A program made the position numbers and the translations under genes. The notes under the pieces were generated by a model that worked only from the letters and a program-made list of their open reading frames with translations, did no database searches and had not been told where the DNA came from. A stretch of DNA of 44,360 nucleotides, from the NCBI GenBank assembly GCA_903889655.1, contig CAISYL010000242.1:1-44360 (forward strand). Direction: 5' to 3'. This DNA is from an uncultured Alphaproteobacteria bacterium (GTDB lineage: Bacteria > Pseudomonadota > Alphaproteobacteria > Parvibaculales > Parvibaculaceae). Positions within the stretch are counted from its first letter, which is position 1. Each line of letters begins with the position of its first letter. Shown here piece after piece: positions 1-8,313 of the stretch.

Positions 1-128
1 AGTTCCAGAATGCTGACAAGCGGACAGCGCATTACATCGCCGCCTTCGGCCTCCAGCATGGCCGCGAACAGGTCAAGCTCGCGGCTTTCCGGCACGAGTA
101 TTTTCAGCGCGCCGAGTTTGCTGCTCAT
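1..128 (-). CDS. uroporphyrinogen-III synthase-like protein, N-terminal part (cut by window edge)
   Basis: Only the first 42 or so codons are present; the gene runs off the left edge. The visible start reads MSSKLGALKILVPESRELD, followed by a stretch resembling the N-terminus of HemD-type uroporphyrinogen-III synthases (a strand, then a region rich in E and L leading to a CPLV-like strand). Its ATG overlaps the nasA stop codon (ATGA), so it is probably translationally coupled as the last visible gene of the nitrate operon. A HemD paralogue here makes sense because NirB needs siroheme, which is made from uroporphyrinogen III. The family call rests on a short stretch and on context. Confidence 0.6.
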   Translation of the reverse strand, partial: MSSKLGALKILVPESRELDLFAAMLEAEGGDVMRCPLVSILE

Positions 129-2785
129 TTCGCCACCATCAGGTCGCCTTCGCTATGTTCTTGCAACAGTTTCTTCAATTCGGGAATGCAGGAACCGCAA
201 TTGGTTCCCGCCTTCAGCCTTGCGCCGATTTCCGCGACGCTGGAAAGCTTCCCGTCGCGGATGGCTTCGGCAATGCTCTCTGCACTCACCGAGAAACAGG
301 AGCATATGATCTTTTGCGATACAGCGGATCCATCCGGCGTCAGTGCGGCAAGAAGCGAAACGCGCTCCATCGGTGTCATCGCGCGGCCCAGAAACGCCTG
401 GGCAACTTCTCTCGGCGGCAAGGACACACCCTCCGGCGCGAGGAAGAGACAGGCTTCCAGCCTGTCGCCTGCAAAGCCGGCATAACGGAAAACGGATTTT
501 CTCGGATCGGAATAAGAGACAAGTTCTGCATCGCGCGGGATGCGCAATACCTGCCGCAAGATGTCTTCGGAGTGAATGACGGACGCGAGCGCGGTCCAGC
601 CTGCGAGTTCAAAGGCGAAACCGGACGCAACCGGCACCTTCGACCAGTAGATCTGCTCGCCAAGTGATGGCGTCCCGTCTTGCCGACGCAGCAGAAAGCC
701 CGTCCATTGAGTTTCGATCGCTGTGACCTGCACATCCGTCGCCTTGAGGTCGGGCTGGCCCGAAACCGGGTCCGTCCGGTCCATCACGAGCTTGCCGATC
801 ACGCCCGCCGACGAGAACTGGTCGGTCCAGTGCATCGGCATGAAGGCGTCGCCCGGCCGTTGCTCTTCCGTCACCGAAACGCGAAGAATCGCCACGCCAT
901 GTTCACTTTTGAGCCGCGCCAGCGTGTTCTCCGCAATGCGGCGAAGGCCTGCATCGCGCGGATGCATGGCGAGTTTCGGCGCGGCGGCGTGGGTCATCAG
1001 GTGCGGTACGCGTCCGGTGCGGGTCATGGTGTGCCATTGGTCACGCAGCCGACCCGTATTGAGCCGCAGCAATGATTGCGAGCGGCGTTCATCAAGGCCC
1101 TTCACCGGCACCATGCGGGCACGGCCATCCGGCGTCGGAAAACCGCCGCGCGCAAAGAGTCTCGGCCCCGTGCCGGATATTTCCCGCTTCGAAAGCGGCC
1201 ATTGTAGCGGCGGCAAGGCGTCATAAGTCTCATCGTCGATATCGGCCAGGGCGCCGATGTCGAGGAGCCGTCTGCCGTCATTCTCGAACGCCGAGAGCGC
1301 CGCGTGTTCGCGAAAAATGTCGGCGGGCGTCCGATGAGCGAAAGCGTCTTCCCATCCCATGCGGCGTCCGACCTCGGCGAACATCCACCAATCGGGACGG
1401 GCGGCGCCGGGCGCAGGCCGGAAGGCGCGCTGGCGCGAGATACGGCGCTCGGTATTGGTGACGGTGCCGTCCTTCTCGGCCCAGCCTGCGGCGGGCAGCA
1501 CGACATGGGCAAGCGCACTTGTGTCTGTCGGCCAGGCGTCGGAGACGACGACGAAGGGGCACGCTTTCAGCGCTTCGCGCACATGGTTTGCGCGCGGCAT
1601 GCTAACGGCCGGATTGGTGGCCGCGATCCAGATTGCCTTGATCTCGCCGCGTGCTACGGCGTCGAACATGTCGACCGCCTTGCGTCCCGGCCGCGATGCG
1701 ATGTTCGCGGTCTTCCAGAAGCGTCCGACACGCGCCACATCTTCCGGCGCAAAACCCATATGGGCGGCAAGCTGGTTTGCAAGTCCGCCGACTTCGCGCC
1801 CGCCCATTGCGTTGGGCTGGCCGGTTAGCGATAACGGTCCCATACCTGCGCGGCCAATGCGTCCTGTGGCGAGATGGCAATTGATGATGGCGTTGACGTT
1901 GTCGGTACCGGCGGCGGACTGATTGACGCCCTGTGAATAGAGCGTGAGCACGCGCTCGGTGCCTGCGAACATCTCGTAGAAGCGGAGCAGATCTTCACGC
2001 GCGAGTTGCGTTATTGCTGCGGCGGCATCGATCGAGGGAACCGACATGCCGGCCGTCTTCAGCGTCTCTCCAAAACCGGTCACATGCGACGCAATCCAGG
2101 CTTCATCGATCGCGTGGTTTTCGGCGAGGTGAACGAGCAATCCGTTAAAGAGCGAGACGTCGCTTCCGGCGGCAATCTGCAGATGAAGATCGGCGGTTTC
2201 GCAGGTTGCGGTGCGTCGGGGATCGATGACGACGACGCGGGTACCGCGTCTTTCCCGCGCCACTATCAGGCGCTGATAAAGAACGGGGTGGCACCAGGCC
2301 ATGTTGCTGCCTACGAGAACGACGAGATCGGCTTCCTCGAGGTCTTCATAGCAGCCCGGCACAACATCCTCGCCGAAAGCACGAATGTGGCCCGCGACGG
2401 AGGATGCCATGCAGAGGCGCGAATTGGTGTCGATATTGCCGGAGCCGATGAAGCCCTTCATCAACTTGTTGGCGATATAATAGTCTTCCGTGAGAAACTG
2501 GCCGGAGACATAAAAGGCAACGGCATCGGGGCCGTGCGTTCTTACAGTCTCGGCGAAGCGCGTTGCGATGAGATCGAGAGCTTCATCCCACGCGGCCTCA
2601 CGCCCGCCGATCGTCGGTACAAGCAGACGGTCAGGCAGAGACAGCGTATCTTTTAACGCGGCGCCCTTGGAGCACAGGCGTCCGTAATTCGCGGGATGTG
2701 CAATATCGCCCTTAAGCGCGCCACCGCTCACCATGAGGCCGCAGCCGACGCCGCAATAGGGGCAGGTGGTGCGGACGTCGCTCAC
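125..2785 (-). CDS. nasA: assimilatory nitrate reductase, catalytic subunit
   Basis: This 886-residue protein reduces nitrate to nitrite in the cytoplasm. The N-terminus has the [4Fe-4S] motif of bis-MGD molybdenum enzymes (C8, C11, C15, C38; TCPYCGVGCGL). The long central molybdopterin oxidoreductase and dinucleotide-binding domains follow. The C-terminus adds a BFD-like [2Fe-2S] domain with C828, C830, C863 and C866, typical of the NasA/NarB type that takes electrons from a separate donor. No signal peptide is visible, which fits an assimilatory rather than periplasmic enzyme. The start overlaps the nirD stop by 4 bp and the stop overlaps the hemD-like start, so it lies inside a coupled operon. 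No separate NasB-type reductase gene is seen in the window. Confidence 0.95.
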   Translation of the reverse strand: MSDVRTTCPYCGVGCGLMVSGGALKGDIAHPANYGRLCSKGAALKDTLSLPDRLLVPTIGGREAAWDEALDLIATRFAETVRTHGPDAVAFYVSGQFLTEDYYIANKLMKGFIGSGNIDTNSRLCMASSVAGHIRAFGEDVVPGCYEDLEEADLVVLVGSNMAWCHPVLYQRLIVARERRGTRVVVIDPRRTATCETADLHLQIAAGSDVSLFNGLLVHLAENHAIDEAWIASHVTGFGETLKTAGMSVPSIDAAAAITQLAREDLLRFYEMFAGTERVLTLYSQGVNQSAAGTDNVNAIINCHLATGRIGRAGMGPLSLTGQPNAMGGREVGGLANQLAAHMGFAPEDVARVGRFWKTANIASRPGRKAVDMFDAVARGEIKAIWIAATNPAVSMPRANHVREALKACPFVVVSDAWPTDTSALAHVVLPAAGWAEKDGTVTNTERRISRQRAFRPAPGAARPDWWMFAEVGRRMGWEDAFAHRTPADIFREHAALSAFENDGRRLLDIGALADIDDETYDALPPLQWPLSKREISGTGPRLFARGGFPTPDGRARMVPVKGLDERRSQSLLRLNTGRLRDQWHTMTRTGRVPHLMTHAAAPKLAMHPRDAGLRRIAENTLARLKSEHGVAILRVSVTEEQRPGDAFMPMHWTDQFSSAGVIGKLVMDRTDPVSGQPDLKATDVQVTAIETQWTGFLLRRQDGTPSLGEQIYWSKVPVASGFAFELAGWTALASVIHSEDILRQVLRIPRDAELVSYSDPRKSVFRYAGFAGDRLEACLFLAPEGVSLPPREVAQAFLGRAMTPMERVSLLAALTPDGSAVSQKIICSCFSVSAESIAEAIRDGKLSSVAEIGARLKAGTNCGSCIPELKKLLQEHSEGDLMVAK

Positions 2786-3120
2786 ACCGTCTCCCGAACG
2801 GGCAGGCCGACATAGATTTCGCCATCTTCGAACCGCACGGGCAGGGCGCGCGTATGGCCCTCGTCAGGTGCGGCCGCCTTGCCGCTGTCGAGCTCGATGA
2901 CCCAGTTATGCAGAGGGCAAGTGACGGTCTCACCCGCGATGATGCCTTCCGACAATGGACCGGCCCGATGCGGGCACTCGTCTATCAACGCGAAGTAGGT
3001 ATTTGCGCCAGTGCGAAAGATGGCGATCGGATGTCCCTCGTGGCCGAAGCAAAGCCGTCGCGCGCCGCGCAGCGGGATATCCGTTCCGAGACCGATCTTC
3101 TTCCAGGCAAACTCGGTCAT
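2782..3120 (-). CDS. nirD: nitrite reductase small subunit, Rieske type
   Basis: A protein of 112 residues with the Rieske [2Fe-2S] ligand pattern C-P-H near DECPHRAGPLSEG and C-P-L-H near CPLHNWVIELDSG. It is the small subunit of NAD(P)H-dependent assimilatory nitrite reductase and is encoded directly after nirB. The ATG at 3120 lies 2 bp past the nirB stop, with a GGAGG about 10 bases upstream inside the end of nirB. An in-frame TTG at 3126 overlaps the nirB stop by 3 bp and is an alternative start with a shorter spacing to the same GGAGG. The 3' end overlaps nasA by 4 bp. Confidence 0.93.
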   Translation of the reverse strand: MTEFAWKKIGLGTDIPLRGARRLCFGHEGHPIAIFRTGANTYFALIDECPHRAGPLSEGIIAGETVTCPLHNWVIELDSGKAAAPDEGHTRALPVRFEDGEIYVGLPVRETV

Positions 3121-3122
3121 AG

Positions 3123-5576
3123 TCAAACCACCTCCGGCATGCGCGCAAATTCATGTGCGTCCGCGCCCCGGGCGCGTTCGGCCCAGGGGTCCGCCTGCGC
3201 AAAACGCTGGGAATAGAGAAAACGGGCACAGAGGGCCCTGCGTCCCTCGTCATCATCGACAAGACGCTTCTTCACGTAATCGATGCCGACGCGGGCGATC
3301 CATGGCGCGGTGCGTTCGAGATAATGCGCTTCCTCACGATAAATCTGCATGAAGGCGCCAGCATATTCCATGACCTCTTCCTCGGTCGCGACGCGCGTCA
3401 ACGGATCCGTGACGCGCACATCGATGCCGCCATTACCGCCGACGAGAATGTCGTAGCCAGCTTCGACACAGACGATGCCCATATCCTTGATGGTCGCCTC
3501 CGCGCAATTGCGCGGGCAACCGGATACCGCGAACTTCACCTTGTGCGGCGTCCATGAGCCCCAGCACATCTTTTCGAGTTTGATGCCAAGCCCGGTCGAA
3601 TCCTGAGTACCGAAGCGACACCATTCGCTGCCGACACAGGTTTTCACGGTGCGCAAGCCCTTGGCATAGGCGTGACCGGATACCAGTCCTGCCTTGCCGA
3701 GATCAGACCAGACGGCAGGCAAGTCTTCCTTTTTGACACCCAGAAGGTCGATACGCTGGCCGCCCGTCACCTTCACCGTCGGGATCGAGAATTTCTCGGC
3801 CACCGATGCGATCGCGTGAAGCTCCGCCGGCGTGGTCACGCCGCCCCACATGCGCGGCACGACCGAATAGGTGCCGTCCTTTTGAATATTGGCGTGCAGA
3901 CGCTCATTGACGAAGCGCGATCTGGAGTCGTCGACATATTCACCGGGCCAGGCACAGAGTAGGTAATAGTTCAGCGCCGGGCGGCATTTGTGACAACCCT
4001 CCGGCTTCTTCCATTCAAATGCGTGGCGCACCGCTTCCATGCTCTTGAGATGCCGGGCGATAATCGTCTGGCGTATTTCGTCATGCCCCGCGGTCGTGCA
4101 TTCGCAGATCGCCGGGACTTTTTTCTCCGAGACGACGCCCGTTGCGTGCGCGAGCAACGCTTCCACCAGTCCGGTGCATTGGCCGCACGAGGCGGAGGCT
4201 TTGGTGTGGGCGCGGATTTCCGACAGTGTCCCGAGGTTTTTTTCCTTGATGGCGCAGACGATGCTGCCTTTCGAGACACCGTTGCAGCCGCATATCTGCG
4301 TGTCGTCGGGTATCGACGCGATGTCAGGCCCTGTGGCGGCGGAGCCGGCTTCGGCGATGGCACGGCCAAAAACCAGGCGGTCGCGCAGCGCGGAGACGTC
4401 CGTCTTTTCGCGCATGAGCTGCAAATACCATTGTCCGTCGCCGACATCGCCATAAAGCACTGCGCCGACCAGTTTCCCGTCGCGCAGAACGACTTTCTTG
4501 TACATGCCGCGATTATCATCGCGGAGGGTGATCTCGTCGTCGCTCTCATCGGCTGCCGTCAGCGCGCCTGCGGAGAAGAGATCGACGCCCGTGATCTTGA
4601 GGCTGGTCGACAGGGCGCGGCTCTCGAAGAGCGCGTCCGCGTCTCCCGCGAGTCTCGCGGCGCAGACTTTCGCCTGATCCCAGATAGGCGCGACGAGACC
4701 GAAAACCTGACCCCGATGTTCCACACACTCGCCGACGGCAAAGATATAGGGATCGCTCGTGCGCATGTCGTCGGCGACGACGATGCCGCGATTGACTTCG
4801 AGCCCCGCAGATTTTGCCACATCGACGTTGGGCCGGATGCCGATGGCGAGAACGACGAGATCGGCGGGGATGAAACGACCGTCGGCGAGTTGAACGCCCT
4901 CGGCGCGGTCGACGCCGGTAATCTCCTCGGTCTGACCTTCGGTGAAGAATGCGATGCCCCGACGATCGAGATCGCGCTGCAGGAGTTGCCCAGCCGGCGC
5001 GTCGAGCTGACGTTCCATCAATGTCGGCATCAGATGGACCAGCGCGACCGACATGCAACGCTGCTTGAGGCCCCATGCCGCTTCCAGCCCGAGCAGGCCG
5101 CCGCCGATCACGACAGCGCGCTTCCGGGTTCGGGCAGCTTCGAGCATCTTGTCGACATCGGCGATATCGCGAAAGGCACAAACGCCGGGCAAATTAAGGC
5201 CCGGAATGGGTGGCGCAAGCGGACGCGAGCCCGTGGCGATCAGGAGACGGTCATATTGCGCAACATGGCCGTTCGCCGTAGTGACGATGCGGGCCTCGCA
5301 GTCGATGCTTTTAACGGCATCGCCGGTCATGAGCGTGATGCCGTTCTCCATGTACCATTCGCGGCTGTTGATGACGATATCGTCGACAGTCTTGTCGCCG
5401 GCCAGCACGGACGACAGCATGATGCGGTTGTAATTGACGTGCGGCTCGGCGCCGAAGACGGTGATGCGATAGCGTGCCGCGCCACCGAGCTTCAGCAATT
5501 CCTCGACCGTGCGCATGCCGGCCATGCCATTGCCGATGACGATCAGATGTTCCCGGGAATCTGCGATCATGTTCAT
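3123..5576 (-). CDS. nirB: nitrite reductase [NAD(P)H] large subunit
   Basis: NirB reduces nitrite to ammonium with NAD(P)H as donor, using FAD, Fe-S clusters and siroheme. This copy has 817 residues, normal for the family. It begins with an FAD/NAD(P) disulfide-reductase fold (LIVIGNGMAGMRTVEELL). Two BFD-like cysteine segments follow (CGCNGVS...CGQC and CECTTAG...CHKC), then the siroheme/[4Fe-4S] site C647-x5-C653 and C687-x3-C691. The start ATG at 5576 is preceded by AAAGGA. The frame stays open further upstream to 6164, but that stretch is arginine-rich, overlaps the transporter gene antiparallel in frame quality, and should not be included. It starts 11 bp after the transporter stop. Confidence 0.96.
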   Translation of the reverse strand: MNMIADSREHLIVIGNGMAGMRTVEELLKLGGAARYRITVFGAEPHVNYNRIMLSSVLAGDKTVDDIVINSREWYMENGITLMTGDAVKSIDCEARIVTTANGHVAQYDRLLIATGSRPLAPPIPGLNLPGVCAFRDIADVDKMLEAARTRKRAVVIGGGLLGLEAAWGLKQRCMSVALVHLMPTLMERQLDAPAGQLLQRDLDRRGIAFFTEGQTEEITGVDRAEGVQLADGRFIPADLVVLAIGIRPNVDVAKSAGLEVNRGIVVADDMRTSDPYIFAVGECVEHRGQVFGLVAPIWDQAKVCAARLAGDADALFESRALSTSLKITGVDLFSAGALTAADESDDEITLRDDNRGMYKKVVLRDGKLVGAVLYGDVGDGQWYLQLMREKTDVSALRDRLVFGRAIAEAGSAATGPDIASIPDDTQICGCNGVSKGSIVCAIKEKNLGTLSEIRAHTKASASCGQCTGLVEALLAHATGVVSEKKVPAICECTTAGHDEIRQTIIARHLKSMEAVRHAFEWKKPEGCHKCRPALNYYLLCAWPGEYVDDSRSRFVNERLHANIQKDGTYSVVPRMWGGVTTPAELHAIASVAEKFSIPTVKVTGGQRIDLLGVKKEDLPAVWSDLGKAGLVSGHAYAKGLRTVKTCVGSEWCRFGTQDSTGLGIKLEKMCWGSWTPHKVKFAVSGCPRNCAEATIKDMGIVCVEAGYDILVGGNGGIDVRVTDPLTRVATEEEVMEYAGAFMQIYREEAHYLERTAPWIARVGIDYVKKRLVDDDEGRRALCARFLYSQRFAQADPWAERARGADAHEFARMPEVV

Positions 5577-5587
5577 GACGACGTCCT

Positions 5588-6796
5588 TTAAATCCGAGCC
5601 GTGGCGAGGTCGCCGGATATGTCCTTGCGCCAGCGGATACGGACGCTGGTGATGCCGGCAAAGGCGGCAAGAGCGAGCAGTGCGAAGACGACGAAGCCCG
5701 CCATGTAGCTGCCGGTAAATTGCTGCACATAGCCGAGGCTGGCGGCGAGATAGAAGCCACCGACGCCGCCGGTCATTCCGACCAGACCGGTCATGAGGCC
5801 GACGTCGCTCCCGAAGCGTTGTGGGACGAGCTGGAACACGGCTCCGTTGCCCATGCCGAGTGTCGCCATGCTGATGATGAAGAGCCCGAGCGTAAGCGGG
5901 GCAGAGAAATGCCCGGGGCTGACGAGAAGCAACAGAGTCGCCACCGTTGCGTAGATATAGGTGAGTGCTCTGGTGCCGCCGATACGATCGGCGAGGGCGC
6001 CGCCGAAGGGCCGCGCGAAGGAACCGGCGAAGACGCAAGCGGCGCTGAAATAGCCGGCGATGACGGGCGAGAGGCCGAACTGATCGTGGAAATAGATCGG
6101 CAGGAATGACGACAGGCCGACAAAGCCGCCAAAGCTGACGCTGTAGAAGAACATCAACCACCACGCATCGGGAGATTTGAGAATGCGCACGTAATCGGCG
6201 CCGGTCTTGCGCGGCGGACAGTTGGGGCTGTTCCTCGCCATACTCGCAAAAAGGATGAACACTGCGAGGAGCGGCAGAGTGGCGAGGCCGAGCACGTTGA
6301 TCCAGCCAAAGGCGACTGCGAGCGTTGGCACGAAGAGAGCTGCGAGAACGGTGCCCGAGTTGCCAGCTCCGGCGAGGCCGAGTGCCATGCCCTGATGCTC
6401 GGGCGGGTACCAGTAAGAGACCATCGGGAGCGCGATGGCGAAAGAAGCACCCGCGACGCCGAGAACCAGACCGAGCAGGAGAATTTGCGTGAAGCTGTGA
6501 ATGCCGGTGAACCAGGCGAGGCCCAGGCCGAGGATCACGATCGCCTGCATGATGAGGCCCGTCAGGCGTGGCTGCAGTTGGCCGACGAGAATGCCGTTGA
6601 TCACGCGCAGAAGCGCACCGGCAAGAACCGGCGTTGCGACGACGAGACCCTTTTGGCCCGCACTCAGATTGAGATCGTGTGCGATCAGGACCGCCATCGG
6701 ACCGAGCAGCACCCAGACCATGAAGCTGAGGTCGAAATAGAGAAAGCAGGCGACAAGCGTGGGCAGATGCCCGGCTTTGAGGAATGCTGGTTTCAT
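5588..6796 (-). CDS. narK: nitrate/nitrite transporter, MFS family (NarK/NasA type)
   Basis: This is a membrane protein of about 402 residues with roughly 12 hydrophobic segments. It belongs to the NarK/NrtP nitrate-nitrite porter family. The two glycine-rich nitrate-signature segments are recognisable: GLAGAGNSGTVLAALFVP in the first half and GLVGMTGGVGGFYLAASLG in the second. It is the first gene of the nir-nas operon and would supply cytoplasmic nitrate. I chose ATG 6796 (MKPAFLKAGHLPTL) because the transporter core starts there. An in-frame ATG at 6862 would add 22 unconserved-looking residues and would fall inside the predicted leader hairpin. Neither start has a strong Shine-Dalgarno. 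Confidence 0.9.
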   Translation of the reverse strand: MKPAFLKAGHLPTLVACFLYFDLSFMVWVLLGPMAVLIAHDLNLSAGQKGLVVATPVLAGALLRVINGILVGQLQPRLTGLIMQAIVILGLGLAWFTGIHSFTQILLLGLVLGVAGASFAIALPMVSYWYPPEHQGMALGLAGAGNSGTVLAALFVPTLAVAFGWINVLGLATLPLLAVFILFASMARNSPNCPPRKTGADYVRILKSPDAWWLMFFYSVSFGGFVGLSSFLPIYFHDQFGLSPVIAGYFSAACVFAGSFARPFGGALADRIGGTRALTYIYATVATLLLLVSPGHFSAPLTLGLFIISMATLGMGNGAVFQLVPQRFGSDVGLMTGLVGMTGGVGGFYLAASLGYVQQFTGSYMAGFVVFALLALAAFAGITSVRIRWRKDISGDLATARI

Positions 6797-6864
6797 TGGA
6801 ATGCAGCTCGCTGCAATCAGCGCAAAGGCACTGCCGGACCTCGTCCGGATGCGAACCGCCATTG

Positions 6865-6885
6865 GCCCGCTGCTACGTCACAGGC
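6865..6885 (-). promoter_or_regulatory. leader hairpin P2 (candidate NasT/ANTAR target)
   Basis: On the minus strand this segment can pair GCCTGTG with CA-CGGGC around a six-base loop ACGTAG, with one bulged G and one G-T pair. It lies about 50 bases after P1 in the predicted leader of the transporter-nirBD-nasA operon. A competing hairpin just upstream (GGCGG, loop GCGA, CCGCC) would use part of the same bases. That is the kind of mutually exclusive folding expected in antitermination. Paired by eye, no energy calculation. Confidence 0.4.
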
Positions 6886-6933
6886 GGTCGCCCGCCCGAG
6901 TTCTGAAAAGGGTCCGCCGTTAGACGCTTTCCA

Positions 6934-6953
6934 ACCGGCGCTGCATCACCGGT
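6934..6953 (-). promoter_or_regulatory. leader hairpin P1 (candidate NasT/ANTAR target)
   Basis: On the minus strand the sequence ACCGGTGATGCAGCGCCGGT folds as a 7-bp stem (one T-G pair) with a six-base loop ATGCAG. It starts at the transcription start predicted from the sigma-54 element. ANTAR regulators such as NasT are known to bind paired hairpins with six-base loops in nas leaders. Both loops here start with A and end with AG. Position 4 of each loop is not G, which departs from the loop consensus as I recall it. Confidence 0.5.
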
Positions 6954-6964
6954 GCCGAGAGCTA

Positions 6965-6980
6965 CGCAAAAGGCGGGCCA
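6965..6980 (-). promoter_or_regulatory. sigma-54 (RpoN) promoter of the nitrate operon
   Basis: The minus strand reads TGGCCCGCCTTTTGCG. Against the RpoN consensus TGGCACG-N4-TTGCW, only one base differs within the core (C for A) plus the last weak position, and GG and GC are exactly 10 bases apart. The predicted start is near 6954, giving a leader of about 158 nt before the transporter ATG. RpoN with NtrC is the usual nitrogen control for assimilatory nas operons in Alphaproteobacteria. I did not find a clear NtrC dyad in 6981-7110. Confidence 0.7.
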
Positions 6981-7110
6981 ACTTCTCGAAAGGGCGGAAA
7001 TGAAAGGAAATCCAAGCATTCGGGGAGCGAAGCAAAGCCGGCTGCACGGGCCGCCGGCGGCACGCGATGCCCAAGGCGCGGGCAGCTTCGGTCAATGATT
7101 GTGCATCGCG

Positions 7111-8313
7111 TCAAAGAGAGGCGGGTGCCCTGTGTGCGCCAGCTTCAAATATGGCGCCGTCGCAGAAAAGATCGGGGCCCATAGTGATAGAGGCGGGCGC
7201 GGCTTCGAGCTGCCAGTCGGCGGCGTGTGTGCCTTCACTCTTTATGTCGGCCAGAGGGGAGGGCAAACCGAGCGATGCGGCAGCCCGCCGATACAAATCT
7301 GGACGGTAAACCTCGGTCGCCAGCTTCTGAAGGTCGAGATCGCCCGCGAGCAAGCCCCAACGCGTCATCTCGAGCAAAAACCACAGGCCATGCGAGCGCC
7401 ACGGGAAGGTCGCGGCATTGCGATAGAAACTCGCCTCGTTGGCGCGGGTGATCGCCCCGCCCGGCAGCGTCGACATGATCGCGTGGCTGTCGACGTTCAG
7501 ATATTTCTGCCGAGATAGAAGCGCTGCGGTGTAGGACGCATTTTCCGGCGCATCGCAGAAGCGCGCGGCTCGCAACAATGCGCGCTGTGCACCGTGCAGG
7601 GCGTCGGCATGATCGTCTGCCCAACGCGACCGCACGGCGAAAGCTTTTTCAGGCGCGTTCTGCCAGATGTCTTTCGATGTGGCGATGGTCGCTCCGACGC
7701 CTGCTCGCTCGGCGATATCGCCCCAGGGCGCGCCGGCGCAGAAGCCGGCGATTTGCCCGGATCGCAGGGCTTCGACGGCCTGCGCCGGCGGAACCACGAT
7801 GAGCTTCACGTCACGCTCGAGGTCGAGGCCGCCCGCAGCTAGCCAGTAGCGCAGCAACAGGTTATGCGTCGAATAGGCGTGTACGATTCCGAGCGGCAGG
7901 GCATTCACTTTTTCTTCCCGCAGCGCCGTCGCGAATGCCTGCGGCGGGATAGCATTGTCGCGCATGGCGACGGTGCGGATTCTGGCCGCAAGCTCCGGCC
8001 CGATTGTCACAGTATTGCCGCCGAGGCTGAGCGTATGCGGAATGATGAGCGGTTGAGCGACGCCGCGCAGACCGAGCGTCACCGCGAAAGCCAGCGGCGG
8101 CACGATGACTGCGGCATCGAGAAAGCCATAGGCGAGCTTGTCTGCAATGTTTGCCCAGGAGGGTTCGACCACGAGTTCAGTATCGACACCTTCTTCGGCA
8201 AAGAGGCCAAACTCGTGTGCCACGATGACCGGCGCGGAATCGGTCAATCTCAAAAGCCCGATGCGTAATCGGGTTTCGCCTGTCCGGCGCGACATCTCCA
8301 CAACCTCGCTCAT
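7111..8313 (-). CDS. nasS: nitrate/nitrite sensor protein NasS (NrtA/CmpA-like)
   Basis: A 400-residue protein related to the substrate-binding components of nitrate ABC transporters (NrtA/CmpA). It has no signal peptide or lipobox, so it should be cytoplasmic, as NasS is. The start reads MSEVVEMSRRTGETRLRIGL and continues with family-typical segments (PVIVAHEFGLFAEEGVD, GFCAGAPWGDIAERAGVG). NasS binds nitrate or nitrite and, without ligand, holds the antiterminator NasT inactive. Its ATG overlaps the nasT stop by 4 bp, so the two are co-translated. No transporter permease or ATPase follows, which supports a sensor role. Confidence 0.9.
   Translation of the reverse strand: MSEVVEMSRRTGETRLRIGLLRLTDSAPVIVAHEFGLFAEEGVDTELVVEPSWANIADKLAYGFLDAAVIVPPLAFAVTLGLRGVAQPLIIPHTLSLGGNTVTIGPELAARIRTVAMRDNAIPPQAFATALREEKVNALPLGIVHAYSTHNLLLRYWLAAGGLDLERDVKLIVVPPAQAVEALRSGQIAGFCAGAPWGDIAERAGVGATIATSKDIWQNAPEKAFAVRSRWADDHADALHGAQRALLRAARFCDAPENASYTAALLSRQKYLNVDSHAIMSTLPGGAITRANEASFYRNAATFPWRSHGLWFLLEMTRWGLLAGDLDLQKLATEVYRPDLYRRAAASLGLPSPLADIKSEGTHAADWQLEAAPASITMGPDLFCDGAIFEAGAHRAPASL

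Noticed and set aside
3990-5591. 533-codon plus-strand frame opposite nirB
   Set aside because: Antisense shadow produced by high GC and codon structure of nirB; no family features.
5577-6164. N-terminal extension of nirB to a 1013-residue protein
   Set aside because: The extension is Arg/His-rich shadow translation of the transporter gene; nirB has a good ribosome site and canonical N-terminus at 5576.
6841-6900. tRNA-like T-loop string (GGTTCGCATCC on the minus strand)
   Set aside because: No acceptor, D or anticodon stems can be built around it; it belongs to the nas leader region.
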